The position numbers and the translations under genes are program-made. From the NCBI GenBank assembly GCA_024195585.1, contig SWBL01000104.1, positions 62,001 through 126,000 of the forward strand: a DNA stretch of 64,000 bases, in the 5' to 3' direction. Shown here one piece after another: positions 46,713 to 58,034 of the stretch (positions within the stretch are counted from its first letter, which is position 1; the number at the start of each line of letters is the position of its first letter). The notes under the pieces are model-generated. The model saw only the letters and a program-made list of their open reading frames with translations, was not told the DNA's origin and did not search any database. This DNA is from Aureobasidium sp. EXF-3400 (taxonomy: Eukaryota; Ascomycota; Dothideomycetes; Dothideales; Saccotheciaceae).

Positions 46713-48349
46713 CTAACCTCTTGCCCGTCTAGTTTCCATTTGACCCATCTCAATGCTGCTCTGCTGTGCTTGGTCAAAGATTTCCTCATCTCCTTCTTGT
46801 ACTCCTCTCATCAAACCTTCCTCTTCATCTCTGTTTTGCGCTAGCCCCCCTGTCGTCTCATTCTTTCCACTGCCGCCTTTATCTTTCTGCATTGCCATAT
46901 ATATTGCTGACCCAAGAATCAATGTCGACCCAATTATAGAAGTGACTCCTGGTGTCTGTCCAAAGATAAATCTGTCGAATCCCAACGCGAAAAACATTGA
47001 TGTGTATGCCATGTTGGTTGCTCGCGACGACTTTTCATAACTCAGTCCTGCTGCCAAAAGAAATTGCTGTCTTTATGTCAGTCTTTGCGAACAAGCCTTC
47101 ATCTTCTATTCATACCATGATAAATCCACATGTACTGTCTGCCGTTAGCCACTGACTCTCATCCAAGGTTCATATTCTTTTACTCACCCAAGGAAGACTA
47201 GGTATCCCCACTCCTTTGCATCGGCAGGGAGCAGGAAGCCAATACCCGGAAGCGTGAGTTGGGCTACAATGCTGACGATTGTGCACCATGTAGCAAAGTA
47301 GTTGACGCTGATGAGCGGGTGTGCTCTCTTTCCGATCCAGCGAATCGTCGTATATGCAATCACTGAACCACCTACGCCCACGAGCGCGATGCCAACGGCC
47401 GCTAATCGCTCCGCCGGCGTGACATTGTCGTAGTTGGATGCATCTGGCGTGGTCATTGTGCTATTAGATCCGTTTACCTCAGTGCCTCCACTGGCTGGAG
47501 GCGCTTCCACCGAAGAGAAAAAGAGTGATGTTGGTTTTGCAATGAAGACCACACCCACCAAAGACACAAGACTTCCTATCTTGTCAATCTTAGTGAAAGG
47601 CTCTTTAAGCAACAATGAGCAGACCCAGCATGTGAGACTGGGTGCTAGAAAAGTAATGACTGTGGCATCTGCGAGCGGCAGATATATGAGCGAGTAGTAC
47701 ATTCCAAATACTCCCCAAAAGCCACCTAGCCCTCTTGCTACCAAGAGCCATCTGACCTCTCGATGTCCCAATGGAAAGTGTGGTGTCTTTGTGTACCACA
47801 TGTATAGAGATGAGAGTACCACAGTAATAGACATGCGAGCGAACAGAATCTTTTGCTGGTCAGAACATCATTTATATGGGGGCCGGTTTCCGAATTACGC
47901 ACTTGGAATGGATGCAGTCCTTTGCCCTTGTTTCCTTCTATCTCCAGTAAACGGGTGGTGACATTCATCATGACACCAAACACCTGAGCAAGCAACATGT
48001 AGAAGAGCCCAGCATTGCGTATCCAAGTAGCATGGAGCCTAGCCTGCCATTTGGACGTCCAGGATGGTTTTAGTGTTATGTGGTGCCCACCATCTAGCCA
48101 GATAGACGGTTCATCGTTTCGTGGACCAAGCTGGTCGAACTCATCTGCAGATAGATTGGACAAAGTGTCAGGAGACAAAGGTCTGTGAGGTGTCCTGTAC
48201 TGCGGAGGCTCGAGAAATCTAGACTCAGTCTGCTTGGTTCTATCGTAGGCTTGTTCTGGGAAGGCTTTGTCGACAAAGACTTGAATGCCTTCACTGGCCT
48301 TCACTGTTTCTGACAATGATCCGTGGACCGGCGAGACAGGTCTACTCAT
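46713..48349 (-). CDS. EamA/DMT-family membrane transporter
   Basis: Drug/metabolite-superfamily protein with two EamA repeats, about ten TM segments. Four exons (48349-47903, 47849-47188, 47134-47116, 47066-46713), 493 residues. A hydrophilic N-terminus of about 115 residues precedes AGLFYMLLAQVFGVMMNVTT (TM1). Recognisable EamA pieces are RGLGGFWGVFGMYYSLIYLP, ADATVITFLAPSLTCWVCSL and the second-half AYTSMFFALGFDRFIFGQTP. Exon 3 is 19 nt (TCGFIM) and essential for the frame. The acidic C-terminal tail is cytosolic. It resembles the yeast Ymr253c/SLC35G group; no substrate is known for these. No paralogue-level symbol can be given. Confidence 0.87.
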
Positions 48350-49165
48350 GCTGTCTCAAAAGAGCCAAAGTTTCTTGAGGAATAGACAGCCGGGCAACGC
48401 TCAGCAACCATGTATCGTAAGGCTGTGATCAAGCTCGAGTTGATGGACTGGAAACGATGAGAAATTCAAGATCGCGCACTCAAAGACAACTTACACAGAG
48501 CCTGCCCAGCAACCGTCTACTGCACCGCATGGCTCTGTACCGGCTAAGGTACGAGTAGGCACACGACCGCGGGACGAACTCTGGCCAATCGTTGACTTTT
48601 GCTTTTCTCATCTTTCGTCATCATCGCGATACCAATTGCCAAAAACGGCCATGCTTGGCCTGATACTTCTGCTCCGCTTATCTCGTTCAACATGGTTGTC
48701 TTTACATCAAGTATGGAACATCTATCGAGTAACTTGTGATGCGCTCTTCATTTGGCACGTGAGGACTTAAGTTGCAATACTCCGGGCTGAGGGAATCCCG
48801 CTCCGTTAGAGTGCTAGGTGTGTTCCTCATCCAGAAAAATTGCAGATGGTTGAAGACAGAAACATCAAGGTTCAGCTTGGGCGTTCCTGCAACTGCTTCC
48901 CCTCATTCTTTACCCGAGCCGGGTCGATCGGGCAAGCTCGTGGCACGTCACATACATGCAATAACTGTTGTGAGTTTGTACCTGCTTTCGATGCGATATC
49001 GGCAGGCTCTCCGTGATCAAATGGACTGAAAAATCATATAAACTCACGTTTCAACAGCAGATGGGCGTAAGTTTTCGTTGCGGTTTATATGATGAGAACA
49101 CCATACTCGTATTGACATCTATGGTGAGAAAATGTATGAAAAGATACAGAGACGAGTCGACTCGA
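48350..49165. promoter_or_regulatory. Intergenic, promoter of EamA gene
   Basis: 816 bp between two minus-strand genes. Plus-strand ORFs at 48772-49029 and 49013-49369 have no domain and the latter runs antisense into the PQ-loop gene. No gene called. Confidence 0.4.
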
Positions 49166-50260
49166 TCACTCGACAGCCGATGTTTTCTCGCCGTACATGT
49201 GGAATTGCATGAAGATGACGGCATCTTCGAAAATGGTTCCGAGAGACCCAATAAGCCAAGGCAGGTTCTTGAGGAAGTACTGTTTCTCAACAGAATGCAG
49301 CAGGATCTGAGCGTGTCAGTGATGGTAAAGCCAAAGGAAATGGTTCGGAACCTTACCCCTGCACCGTAAGTAAGATTTCCCATAAGCGAGAGCAAGAAGA
49401 ACAACAACGACAAGCCTTCGCAAGACTTCTCGCGATGGTTCTTGATAATCTGGGGGATGCGAGCACTTAGGACATGTCAGCACAGGGATATGGCGTGTTT
49501 TGAGAGAAAAAAGAAACATACCCCAAGTAGCACACGGCGCTCGCGTAGCCAAGGACCTCAGCACCGACAGGCATGTGTCTACCGCCATCAGAGACGTTCT
49601 CAGGAGTTGGCTTCCATGCGCCAGCTCTCCAAGCAATAGCCCAGCCTGCGGCTCCAGCGATGAGAATTATTGCAACACTAAGAGTGTTCTTCAGCCAAGC
49701 AGTTGATCCTTGTCCCTCCTCGAGAATGTTGGCAAGGCTATTGCTTCGCTCGGCACTGCTCCTGGTACGTCTGCGACTGGCAGCACTGCTGCGTCTTCTG
49801 CTACCGGGCAGACCAAGGTTATCTTGTTGCTCGGCGAGCAGAGGGGCACTCTCGTCAACGACATGGTTCTCGGCGGCGGCGATGGAGCGTTTGCGTTCGC
49901 GACGGGCATTCAAGGTGTTGTAGTAGAAGCATTGCGACAACAGGACGGCGTCTGCGAAACAGAAATAAATGGCGAGAGCGATGACGGTGGGCACGAGATC
50001 AGCCCAAAGAGCGCCGGCAAGGTTTGTGATGTCGCCGGCCATCCATACTAGCAGGAAGGTAATGGAGATGCCGTCTGCAGATGATTGACGGTAGTTCTCA
50101 ATCAATTGAGGCACCTGGTGAGAATGAGTCAGTCACAAGTGTATGCGACAGAAGCAGCGCAGGGATTTTTTACCAGCAAGAAGATCCAGCAAGCCAGCGA
50201 GATGCTCCCAGCGATGCCAGAGAAGGCCTCGTGGACAGTCAAAGAAACATGTTCCAACAT
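49166..50260 (-). CDS. PQ-loop vacuolar amino-acid transporter (Ypq/PQLC2-like)
   Basis: Seven-TM PQ-loop protein; yeast Ypq1-3 and human PQLC2 move basic amino acids across the vacuolar/lysosomal membrane. Four exons (50260-50174, 50114-49522, 49465-49357, 49306-49166), 309 residues. Start MLEHVSLTVHEAFSGIAGSI. Both PQ motifs are visible: VPQLIENYRQSSADGISITF in repeat 1 and ARIPQIIKNHREKSCEGLSL in repeat 2, the second right after an intron. A long Arg/Ser-rich cytosolic loop (RRRSSAASRRRTRSSAERSN) separates the halves. The C-terminus reads LIGSLGTIFEDAVIFMQFHM, the family's last span. Same strand as RSP5 and EamA; paralogue not decided, so no symbol. Confidence 0.92.
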
Positions 50261-51923
50261 TGTCGCCCGTGGTAGTCAATTGGCCCAGCGGGGATGGTGG
50301 TTGTCAGTGTCGCGGTGGAATTGTAACAGCCATTGGGTTTGCGGGATGGATGCTGACCTTTGGATAGAGGCCCGTGTCCCGTGTCACAGGCTTATCTTTC
50401 TTATCGCCTGCCTATTCAACACTCGAGACTGTCATTTGACACACACACTTCCTGTCAACTCATTGACACTTAGGGCATGCTGGAGCTTTGACTGCATCCC
50501 TTCCCTCTACACTACTGTCCCCACTGCTTGGTCGACGTGATGAGCACAACGAAATGTACCAACTCATCCATCGTTCTCATCCATCATTCTAGAAGGAAAC
50601 GTGGTTGGCAACTAACTATCACCATCCAGTTGGCATCAACCTTCCTGAATCAACCAAGTGCTCCACTGTGCCGTGCCCGTCGGCATGGCGAGTCAAGCAT
50701 ATTTGGTGTTACTCGTACGTTATTTCACGGATGCACAAGCTGTTTTTCCTGATGCTTGTGCAGTCTATGCTGGCTCTCTTGATGAAACAAACTTGAAATC
50801 GTCCTTCTTGCTACAATACTTGATCTGCCAAGCGTACTTGATCATCAAGACTGACAAGGGTAAGAGCACATCAGGACCTGTCACGATCCTTTCAAACCAC
50901 CAAAGGACTCCCATGAGCATACCGAATGAGGTCGGCAGTCCGTGTTGAGCGAAGAAAGAATTGCTCCGTGTCGATCTCAATAGATGCTGCTGTCAACCAA
51001 GCACTGCCGCACGATCGCATCGCCAGGTGCTCCATTACTCGCATTGCTCAGCTCTCACCCAAGATTTCATTAGCAGAAACCAGCCCATCTCAGAGCCAAG
51101 ATCACATTTTGGTCCTGTCGTCCCCGAGTGCGTGGCAGTGGGCGTGCCCAGGGTCCATTAAATAAAGTTTGGCGTCGATCGGCGGTTTGTCCATGATGGA
51201 TTTTGTCCTTGTTAGACGAAATGGTCTCAGTCGGGGCGGTACTCTCTGTATATGGCGGATGCCTTCAACAAAGGCGGTTTCGAATCGTCGCAGACAGAGT
51301 ACTTTCCTGTCAAGGTTTCCCGTCTGCTCAAATGCAAACGGTTAGGATCGCGGGCCGCCGTTGGATTAAGAATTTAGGTTACCGAGAGAATGAACTACTC
51401 GTGCATATAGTTGATCATTTGTGTTGCATAGGCAATGGGTAGTGGTAATGACGGATGTCACCAAAGACAAAAGCCTTGCGAGTCCCTGTGAGAAAGTCAG
51501 GTTGCTTGCCTTGGACCTTGTCGACGTCTACAGCCTGCGGGGCAACTGCTTTCTCCTTGCGTCGGTCGGCCTTACCCCTCGGTTCACTCGCAGTCAGTCG
51601 TCATCTGGCAACGACCTCGATCTCGACAGCGTCCAACGCCATTTCCCCAATTCGCATTCCACGACTCTAGCACAACACGTTCAAGTCTTGCTTACCCCAA
51701 TCGCGACGGCATCATCCTACTGCACTCACAGCGATGGCTGTGCATCGACGCCAGACGTAGCATCTCTTGATACACGCTATCCGCTCACGCACATCCAGAC
51801 AGCATGCCTGTAAGCCTCTCCTGTGTCCACACAACCACGAAACGACAGAGGCAGTACAAACTCAATCGACCCTTTGACCATCCACGCCGTCAATAAATTC
51901 GCGACTGCATCATCCTCCAAACA
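50261..51923. promoter_or_regulatory. Divergent intergenic PQ-loop gene/CDC25
   Basis: 1.66 kb between divergent genes, long for this window. It contains a 130-codon plus-strand ORF (51421-51813) ending 111 bp before the CDC25 ATG, without a domain; it may be a spurious frame in a long 5' leader. No repeats or TATA box that I would defend. Confidence 0.45.
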
Positions 51924-54900
51924 ATGAGCGGCCTCAAGGATATAACTTACTCGTCCGAGGAGACAGATCTTGCGTTAGAGCAGCAACACGAAGTGCCTCC
52001 TCTTGACCACAAATACCTCCGTGCTAGCCACGATTACCAGCCCGAACAAACTGCAATTTCTGGCTCCTCCGGTGGCATCTCTATCACCGCACCCCTACGA
52101 GAGGGCGACATCGTCCTCATACATCTTCTTCACCCGAATGGCTGGGCCGATGGAACCATACTCTCTACCGGAACCCGAGGCTGGATACCCACCAACTACT
52201 GTCAGATTTACGACCCTCAACCTATGCGATCTCTCCTTCATGCATTGACACGAATCTGGGATTACTTGAGCCTAGGCGCAAATGATGAGACTTTATCCGA
52301 GGACAGGCAGGATTATGTTCAAGGCCTCGTGGCTGGTGTTCGTCGCTTGTTGGAACATTGTGATTGTCTGCACAGGGACGACCCCATGATCAAGAGGCAT
52401 GTTGCCTTGAGACGAACTCGAAAAAGTCTCTTAGCAGATTTGTCTGGGCTCTTGAAGGATCGTGAGAACATACTAAACACCTTCTCTGACTGTTCAGATG
52501 CCGTCGTCTGGTCCACAATTGACAAATACTTATCCAATGCTTTCAAAGTAGCATGCAGAGGTGCTCGCTTCCTCGATATCTGGGCTCAAAGCACTTCTCC
52601 AAAGCAAAGACAATCAAGAACGCGTTACGATGAAGCTTTCCAAAGCCCTCGAACAGTCAGAGCCTCAATGCATGCAGGGCTTTCGTCCTCTCCATTGCCG
52701 AATGTTGATGAGCACTCGAACCGATCATCTTCTCCCGAGTGTTTCAAGAAGACTCCAAGGTTCCATTTCAGGGTTCTCGAGTATGACGAGATCTCCCAGA
52801 ACACGAGAGTTGTTGACGAGCAATTTGGTCCAGAAATCACCTCGGAAGAACTTCGTCAAATGTTCTCATATGACACGTCGTCACCTGTGCAGTCGTCGTC
52901 CGTCGCCTTGAGCTCAGAGCCATTTATGAGCACACGCAGTCTACCCGAAGATGTGTCCGACCTAGCATCCGAACGTCTCACAGCCGCGCATGAACAGTTC
53001 TTGGGCGATATCGGTGCCTTCATTGGCTTTCACCTGCAATCCAGAACGTCTCTAGATCTGGCAAGGACAACGACACTTTCCATCAAAGCAGCTGAGGATT
53101 TACTGGTGGTTGTCAGTGAAATCTCAGAGCGGGAACCCAGTCGATGCCAAGGCATTGCGGTAGCATCAGAGAACTTGAGGGCAAAAATCAAGACACTTGC
53201 AGAGACTGCAACTCGCTTGTGTAAGGATCCTGCAGACTCGAATGACCCAGAGGTAGTAGAGGTTGTGGGTCCAGAAGATGGTCAAGGACTTGTGGCTGCA
53301 GCAACCGCCTGCGTCCGCGCGGCAGGTGATTGCACCGCAAGAACGCGAAAATTTCTCGATTGTGCGAGTGGTGGCTTTTACCTTTCGAGGCTTTCGTCTG
53401 TCACTCCAGGGCAGCATGAAAAGTTTGGAACAGTTCATCTAATCAAAGCACCTGGGGTGATTGCCACTGGTAATTGGTCGGAAGCCGCTGCCGGTGCCGC
53501 TAACCCGCAAGACCACGCATCAGCCGAGACCAACCTTCCTATACGAGAATCACGACAGAGACCCTCATATCTAACGCGCTCAACCACTGATGATACCAAC
53601 AATTTCACTCTCTCGACGGTTTGTCCGGATGGAAACATGAGAAGACCAGAGTCTTCTCCACCACTAATAACATGTGAATTGCCTATATCACCGACATCAC
53701 CCACAGCATCCGAACCACCATTACAATCACCACCATCACCTGCAGATGAGTCACTGGAACAATACCAGCAGGACCACAAGGAGCACTGGACCACACCTGA
53801 CCGAAAGGGAAGTCTAGGAATGTCGACGACGACAAGCTCGAGTGCCTATCAAGACAGCTTGAGGAATTCACTTGGCAGTATAACCTCGCCAACATCGACC
53901 AGGGCGACAACACCTGATCGATACCAGCGACATGTCCGGGCTAATCCAAGTCTCTGCACCCATGGCAGTGTATTAAGTGTTGCGACGACGGCTGATGGCA
54001 GTGATCACGATGCCGAAGTCCTGATGAGCTCGTATGCACATGAGCTGCTGTACAACAAGGATGGGCAAGTTGTTGGTGGAACACTAGAAGCTCTTGTCGA
54101 GAAGCTCACGAGTCAGCATGGTCCACCGGATCCTGAATACAACGCGGCTTTCGTACTCACATTCCGTCTCTTTACGAATGCCTTGGAGTTGACACAGGCA
54201 CTGATTACTCGATTCGAATACGCAGGAGACTGCAATACGGACAGTTCTCCTGCACGTCTTAGGGTCTACAACTTCTTCAAGACCTGGCTCGAATCACATT
54301 ACCTGGTTGAGAGCGACGCGCCCGCTCTGGAGATCATACACAGGTTTGCGGTTCAACAACTGAGCCTCCAATTCGCTGGACCAGGCCAACGTCTGGCTGA
54401 GTTGACCAAGATTGCATCTCAGATTCAGACGACCAGCGCAACGAATCAATTGGTCTCTCCTATTGGCAAAACCTGTGTTTCGCTAGGCAGTGACTACGAA
54501 AAAACCATCATACCTCATGCCAACATCAATAAGGAGCAATTATATCTTCTAACGGGTACTTTTCCAACCAAAAGACTCACCCTATTGGACCTGGATGCTG
54601 TCGGGATCGCAAGACAGCTCACTATCATCGAGTCGAAAAGATTTTGTGCTATACAGCCCCATGAGCTACTCGGTCTCGAATGGACCAAGAAGAACGGGCG
54701 TGGAGAAAATGTTCGAGCCATGTCAAAGTTCTCGACAAGTCTCACAAACCTCGTTGCCGACACTATACTTGAAGTTGAACAGATCAAGAGACGTGTCGCC
54801 ATTCTGAAGCACTGGATTAAGATTGCGAAGCTGTGCCTTGATATTGACAACTATTCGGCTCTCATGGCGATATCCTGTTCTCTGACCAGTTCTGCAATCG

Positions 54901-55499
54901 CGAGATTGCGCCAAACATGGGAGCAGCTGCCACCTAAGACGAATGCAATCTTCAAGGAAATTAAGGAGATAGTTGATATATCGCGTAACTACGCCACCCT
55001 CCGACAGCGTTTGCAAACACCAAAAGCACCATGTCTACCATTCGTGGGCATGTATCTTACTGATCTCACCTTCGTGGATGTTGGTAACTCGAACACCCGA
55101 CCTCTGCCCTCTGACGATGGAGACGTTACCAAGACCAGGATGGTGATCAATTTCGACAAGCACATGCGCTCCGCACGGGTCGTGAGTCATCTACAGCGTT
55201 ATCAAGTGCCCTATCGCCTTCAACATGTACTCGAGATACAGGAGTACTTGGAAGGTCAGCTCGACCGTGTAGACACGAGCGATCGATGCACTGTGACGAG
55301 CTTCTGGCGCCGCAGTCAGGCACTGGAAGCACGCAGCAAAGGGGAAGAGCGCCCTGAGTCAAGAGAGGAGAAGGAAAAGGTGCTCGGCAGTGCCTTCATG
55401 GGTAGCATGCTTCGACCAAAGAAGAAGGCGAGCTCAGCTGGACTCAATGGCTTCTTGCACAGAGTCAAAACAGGAGGATCAGGTCACACCAACGAATGA
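51924..55499 (+). CDS. CDC25: Ras guanine-nucleotide exchange factor, Cdc25 type
   Basis: Activates Ras by GDP release, upstream of cAMP/PKA and morphogenesis. Intronless, 1191 residues. An N-terminal SH3 domain occupies about residues 33-96 (YLRASHDYQPEQ, then GWADGTILSTGTRGWIPTNY). A long Ser/Thr/Pro-rich middle contains helical segments. RasGEF_N starts at about 700 (HELLYNKDGQVVGGTLEALV) and the catalytic RasGEF domain runs from about 885 (LTLLDLDAVGIARQLTIIES) through LKHWIKIAKLCLDIDNYSAL to FVGMYLTDLTFVDVGN and HLQRYQVPYRLQ. SH3 plus both GEF modules in this order is the fungal Cdc25 layout rather than Bud5. The start ATG at 51924 follows an A/C-rich leader (ctccaaacaatg). Confidence 0.95.
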   Translation: MSGLKDITYSSEETDLALEQQHEVPPLDHKYLRASHDYQPEQTAISGSSGGISITAPLREGDIVLIHLLHPNGWADGTILSTGTRGWIPTNYCQIYDPQPMRSLLHALTRIWDYLSLGANDETLSEDRQDYVQGLVAGVRRLLEHCDCLHRDDPMIKRHVALRRTRKSLLADLSGLLKDRENILNTFSDCSDAVVWSTIDKYLSNAFKVACRGARFLDIWAQSTSPKQRQSRTRYDEAFQSPRTVRASMHAGLSSSPLPNVDEHSNRSSSPECFKKTPRFHFRVLEYDEISQNTRVVDEQFGPEITSEELRQMFSYDTSSPVQSSSVALSSEPFMSTRSLPEDVSDLASERLTAAHEQFLGDIGAFIGFHLQSRTSLDLARTTTLSIKAAEDLLVVVSEISEREPSRCQGIAVASENLRAKIKTLAETATRLCKDPADSNDPEVVEVVGPEDGQGLVAAATACVRAAGDCTARTRKFLDCASGGFYLSRLSSVTPGQHEKFGTVHLIKAPGVIATGNWSEAAAGAANPQDHASAETNLPIRESRQRPSYLTRSTTDDTNNFTLSTVCPDGNMRRPESSPPLITCELPISPTSPTASEPPLQSPPSPADESLEQYQQDHKEHWTTPDRKGSLGMSTTTSSSAYQDSLRNSLGSITSPTSTRATTPDRYQRHVRANPSLCTHGSVLSVATTADGSDHDAEVLMSSYAHELLYNKDGQVVGGTLEALVEKLTSQHGPPDPEYNAAFVLTFRLFTNALELTQALITRFEYAGDCNTDSSPARLRVYNFFKTWLESHYLVESDAPALEIIHRFAVQQLSLQFAGPGQRLAELTKIASQIQTTSATNQLVSPIGKTCVSLGSDYEKTIIPHANINKEQLYLLTGTFPTKRLTLLDLDAVGIARQLTIIESKRFCAIQPHELLGLEWTKKNGRGENVRAMSKFSTSLTNLVADTILEVEQIKRRVAILKHWIKIAKLCLDIDNYSALMAISCSLTSSAIARLRQTWEQLPPKTNAIFKEIKEIVDISRNYATLRQRLQTPKAPCLPFVGMYLTDLTFVDVGNSNTRPLPSDDGDVTKTRMVINFDKHMRSARVVSHLQRYQVPYRLQHVLEIQEYLEGQLDRVDTSDRCTVTSFWRRSQALEARSKGEERPESREEKEKVLGSAFMGSMLRPKKKASSAGLNGFLHRVKTGGSGHTNE

Positions 55500-55951
55500 G
55501 GATGCCGATGAGCGTTACACATTTTCACTAGTGGCGTTATGGAATTTACGGAAACTCAGAAAGGGAGTAGCTGGACTACGGGCATGGGAATATGGGAGAT
55601 ACCACTTTGTTTTTGGATTGGCTGGGTGGCACTTTTAGCAAGAGAAGGAAGCGATATGGGTTCTTATTTTCTTCGCTTGGAGTATCGGTTCACTAACAAG
55701 AGGAAGCAGAGTTACGCGAAAACATATTGTACATAGTGACCTAGCGGAAGCATCTTGCTAGTATGATGGAACGACTCTCGTGTGTTTCTTATCACAATCT
55801 CACTCCTCCCAAGCTCGTCTAGATGTGTGCTTGTGCGAGCAGCACTTTGTAAAATTGCAGCTACGGCAGACATGCAGAGTAGTGGAAGATTGGGTGATCA
55901 TAAAACATTACTGACATGAGTATCAATGTCAGATGATTGTAGCAAGTCGGC
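55500..55951. other. Convergent intergenic CDC25/cupin
   Basis: 452 bp between convergent 3' ends, AT-richer than its surroundings. No gene. Confidence 0.5.
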
Positions 55952-56664
55952 TTACTCGACCTTGCGACCATGTCTTCCGTCATCACCGTTTTCGTACGGA
56001 CCGCCCTCTTCCTTGACAAGGCCCTTCTTCTCATTGGTCTCCTTGCTCTGTCTACTCCACTCTGGAGCTTCATCTCTGCCGGCATCTTCCTCCTCATCAC
56101 CTTCCTCCTTGGTCTTGTGCACTGTTCTGCTGTCGTGCTCGGCAGGGCTGTACACGGTGACCAACTCTAATGGTTGATCCTTGCTCGTGTTGTAGAATTG
56201 GTGCTCTGTTCCCGCTGGGACTACTACGACGTCGCTGGCTTTGATGTCCTGCGTAAATCTGTCAGTGGTTTTGTCTTCTTCATCTCGAGAACGCAGGAGG
56301 TGTATCGTGCCTGCTCCTTTCCAGCTACAACGGCCTTTCCGGTTCCGCTTGTGAAGATCAAGACTTGATCTACCAGGTGTACTTCATTGCCGATGTCACC
56401 TCCAACTGGAATCTCCATAGTGACGAGCTGCGAGTACAGGCCTGTGTGGATGACCTTTCTGAATTGGCCGAAAGAGCGGACCTTGGAGGTCAAGCCGTCA
56501 AAGTAGACCATCTCGTGCTTGGGAGGTTGAGTAGACATCTTGTCGTCTTTGGCGAATAGAGGAGAGGTAGTGGTTAATGTGCGTGTGGACAGAGCAAGTA
56601 AGCTTCTTGGTTTCGTGGAACGGACAAGTGTTGTTGTTCTGGTTGCAAGGCGGGTAGAAAACAT
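55952..56664 (-). CDS. Single-domain cupin protein, probably mitochondrial
   Basis: Two exons (56664-56311, 56248-55952), 216 residues. The N-terminus MFSTRLATRTTTLVRSTKPR is Arg/Thr-rich without acids, like a mitochondrial presequence; a second in-frame Met (about residue 43, KDDKMSTQPPKH) could give a cytosolic form. Cupin core: SFGQFRKVIHTGLYSQLVTM, IPVGGDIGNEVHLVDQVLIF and DVVVVPAGTEHQFYNTS. Motif 1 keeps one His (EVH) with D-Q where many cupins have a second metal ligand. The C-terminal 45 residues are Glu/Lys/Gly-rich. The only frame-keeping splice joins GKEQ to DIKASD, using a GC donor. Bacterial-style relatives are small stress or metabolism proteins of unclear chemistry. Confidence 0.85.
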
Positions 56665-57108
56665 TTGGTTGGAAGAGGATACGGAAGCTCGAGGAAGAAG
56701 AGGAATGATGCTATTCTTGTGTGATTGGGTCAGGATGTGGACTGATTCGCGATGTGGTCATCGTTTCCATCCGAGTTCGCCGATGACGTTGACGCGGCCA
56801 TCAATGTGGGAAAGATCGAGGCAAGTTTCTGGTCGTCACACCCTGTCCTAAATATTCAGAATCGAAACCCATCAAGACCACAATCAACCAAGCGATATCA
56901 TTAGTCGTTGTGACTTGCAAATAACACATACATATCAAGGTAATTCAATTGCAAATCCTGATTGCAGGTATTGGCGTTGATACCTTTATTTTGAGCTCGA
57001 CGAATTATTGATTCAATTTTAGTATAAAACATTAAGAAAAGGTTCGTTATCAAAGTACAACATGAGCCAGAGTCCAGAGGCGACGTCCCGACAATCCTAT
57101 CTTGCCTA
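56665..57108. other. Intergenic cupin/GH17
   Basis: 444 bp with the cupin promoter and GH17 3' flank. The stretch 56930-57060 is AT-rich, fitting a 3' end. No gene. Confidence 0.45.
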
Positions 57109-58034
57109 TCAACAACTTTGTTGATCGTAGATGGCGTGTCCATTGCGGTCAATGACACCAAAACTGGGCGACGCTTGATAATCCTGGTGGACATACCAGA
57201 AAATGTGCACTTGCTTAAAGGCAGCACAAGCAACTTGCTTCCAGAAGGTTTGAGCATTCTTAACGCTGGCAACTCCGTTGCCATAGTTGGGTCCACTGAC
57301 AGGCCAACCAGTCTCAGTCACCCATACCCATTTGCCAGGAGAGACCTTGTCGACGACCCCACGGACTCTGCTGATGGCGCTCCAGAATGTGTTGCTCGCT
57401 TGGTCGATACTGCTGCCTTCGAAGTAGGGATACGCATCTGGAAGATATCAGTGACTAGCCCATGGACCTTGACCAATGCAGAGGTTGACTCACCAAGTCC
57501 AATGAAGTCGGAAGCCGTAATCACTTCAGCGTTCGCACTGTCAACCCAGGCCGTCCAGGTGTCGACGTGACCAACGTCCTTTTTCACGCCCATGGCGCGA
57601 ACCATGCCACGAACGTCATAGATCTTCTGCGCGAGAGACGATGCACTAATCTCTTTGCGGTACAAATCTTCACTCCCAACACTAATGGCAATGATCCAGT
57701 CCTGGCCGTACTTCTTGATGGCACTCTCGAGAGCATCCTTCTCCCTCTTGAAATGAGCATCGTCTTGAGTCCAGACACCAACGAGCAGCTGAGTTCCTGT
57801 CGAAATGGCGGCAGGGACGGCAAGAGCCAATGTCTGACAATCGCTTGAGGCATATAGACGGACAGATGTGAAGTGACCAGGAAGCGAGGACAAGCGTTGG
57901 AAAGCAGAGACCCACTGGGCTTGTGTTTTGCATGAGCCATCGGGGTTCTCGGCGGCGACGTTAAAGCCCTTCCAGTATGCTTGTGTAAAAGGCACTGCTG
58001 CAAGCAAGGCAGTAGCCACGCTGAATAGCTTCAT
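57109..58034 (-). CDS. Secreted GH17 beta-1,3-glucanase/glucanosyltransferase
   Basis: Cell-wall glycoside hydrolase of family 17 acting on beta-1,3-glucan. Two exons (58034-57494, 57437-57109), 289 residues. Signal peptide MKLFSVATALLAAVPFTQA, then YWKGFNVAAENPDGSCKTQA. Conserved GH17 landmarks: FTSVRLYASSDCQTLA, acid/base Glu122 in ISVGSEDLYRKE, DAYPYFEG, and nucleophile Glu222 in WVTETGWPVSG. No Ser/Thr-rich linker or GPI-type tail, so a soluble wall-bound enzyme like Bgl2 or a short EglC relative. I chose the ATG at 58034 because it begins a textbook signal peptide; an ATG further upstream (58160) would bury it and lies above the TATA box. Confidence 0.93.

Noticed and set aside
51421..51813. 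130-codon ORF upstream of CDC25
   Set aside because: Ser/Thr-rich without domain; could be leader sequence. Not enough to call a gene.
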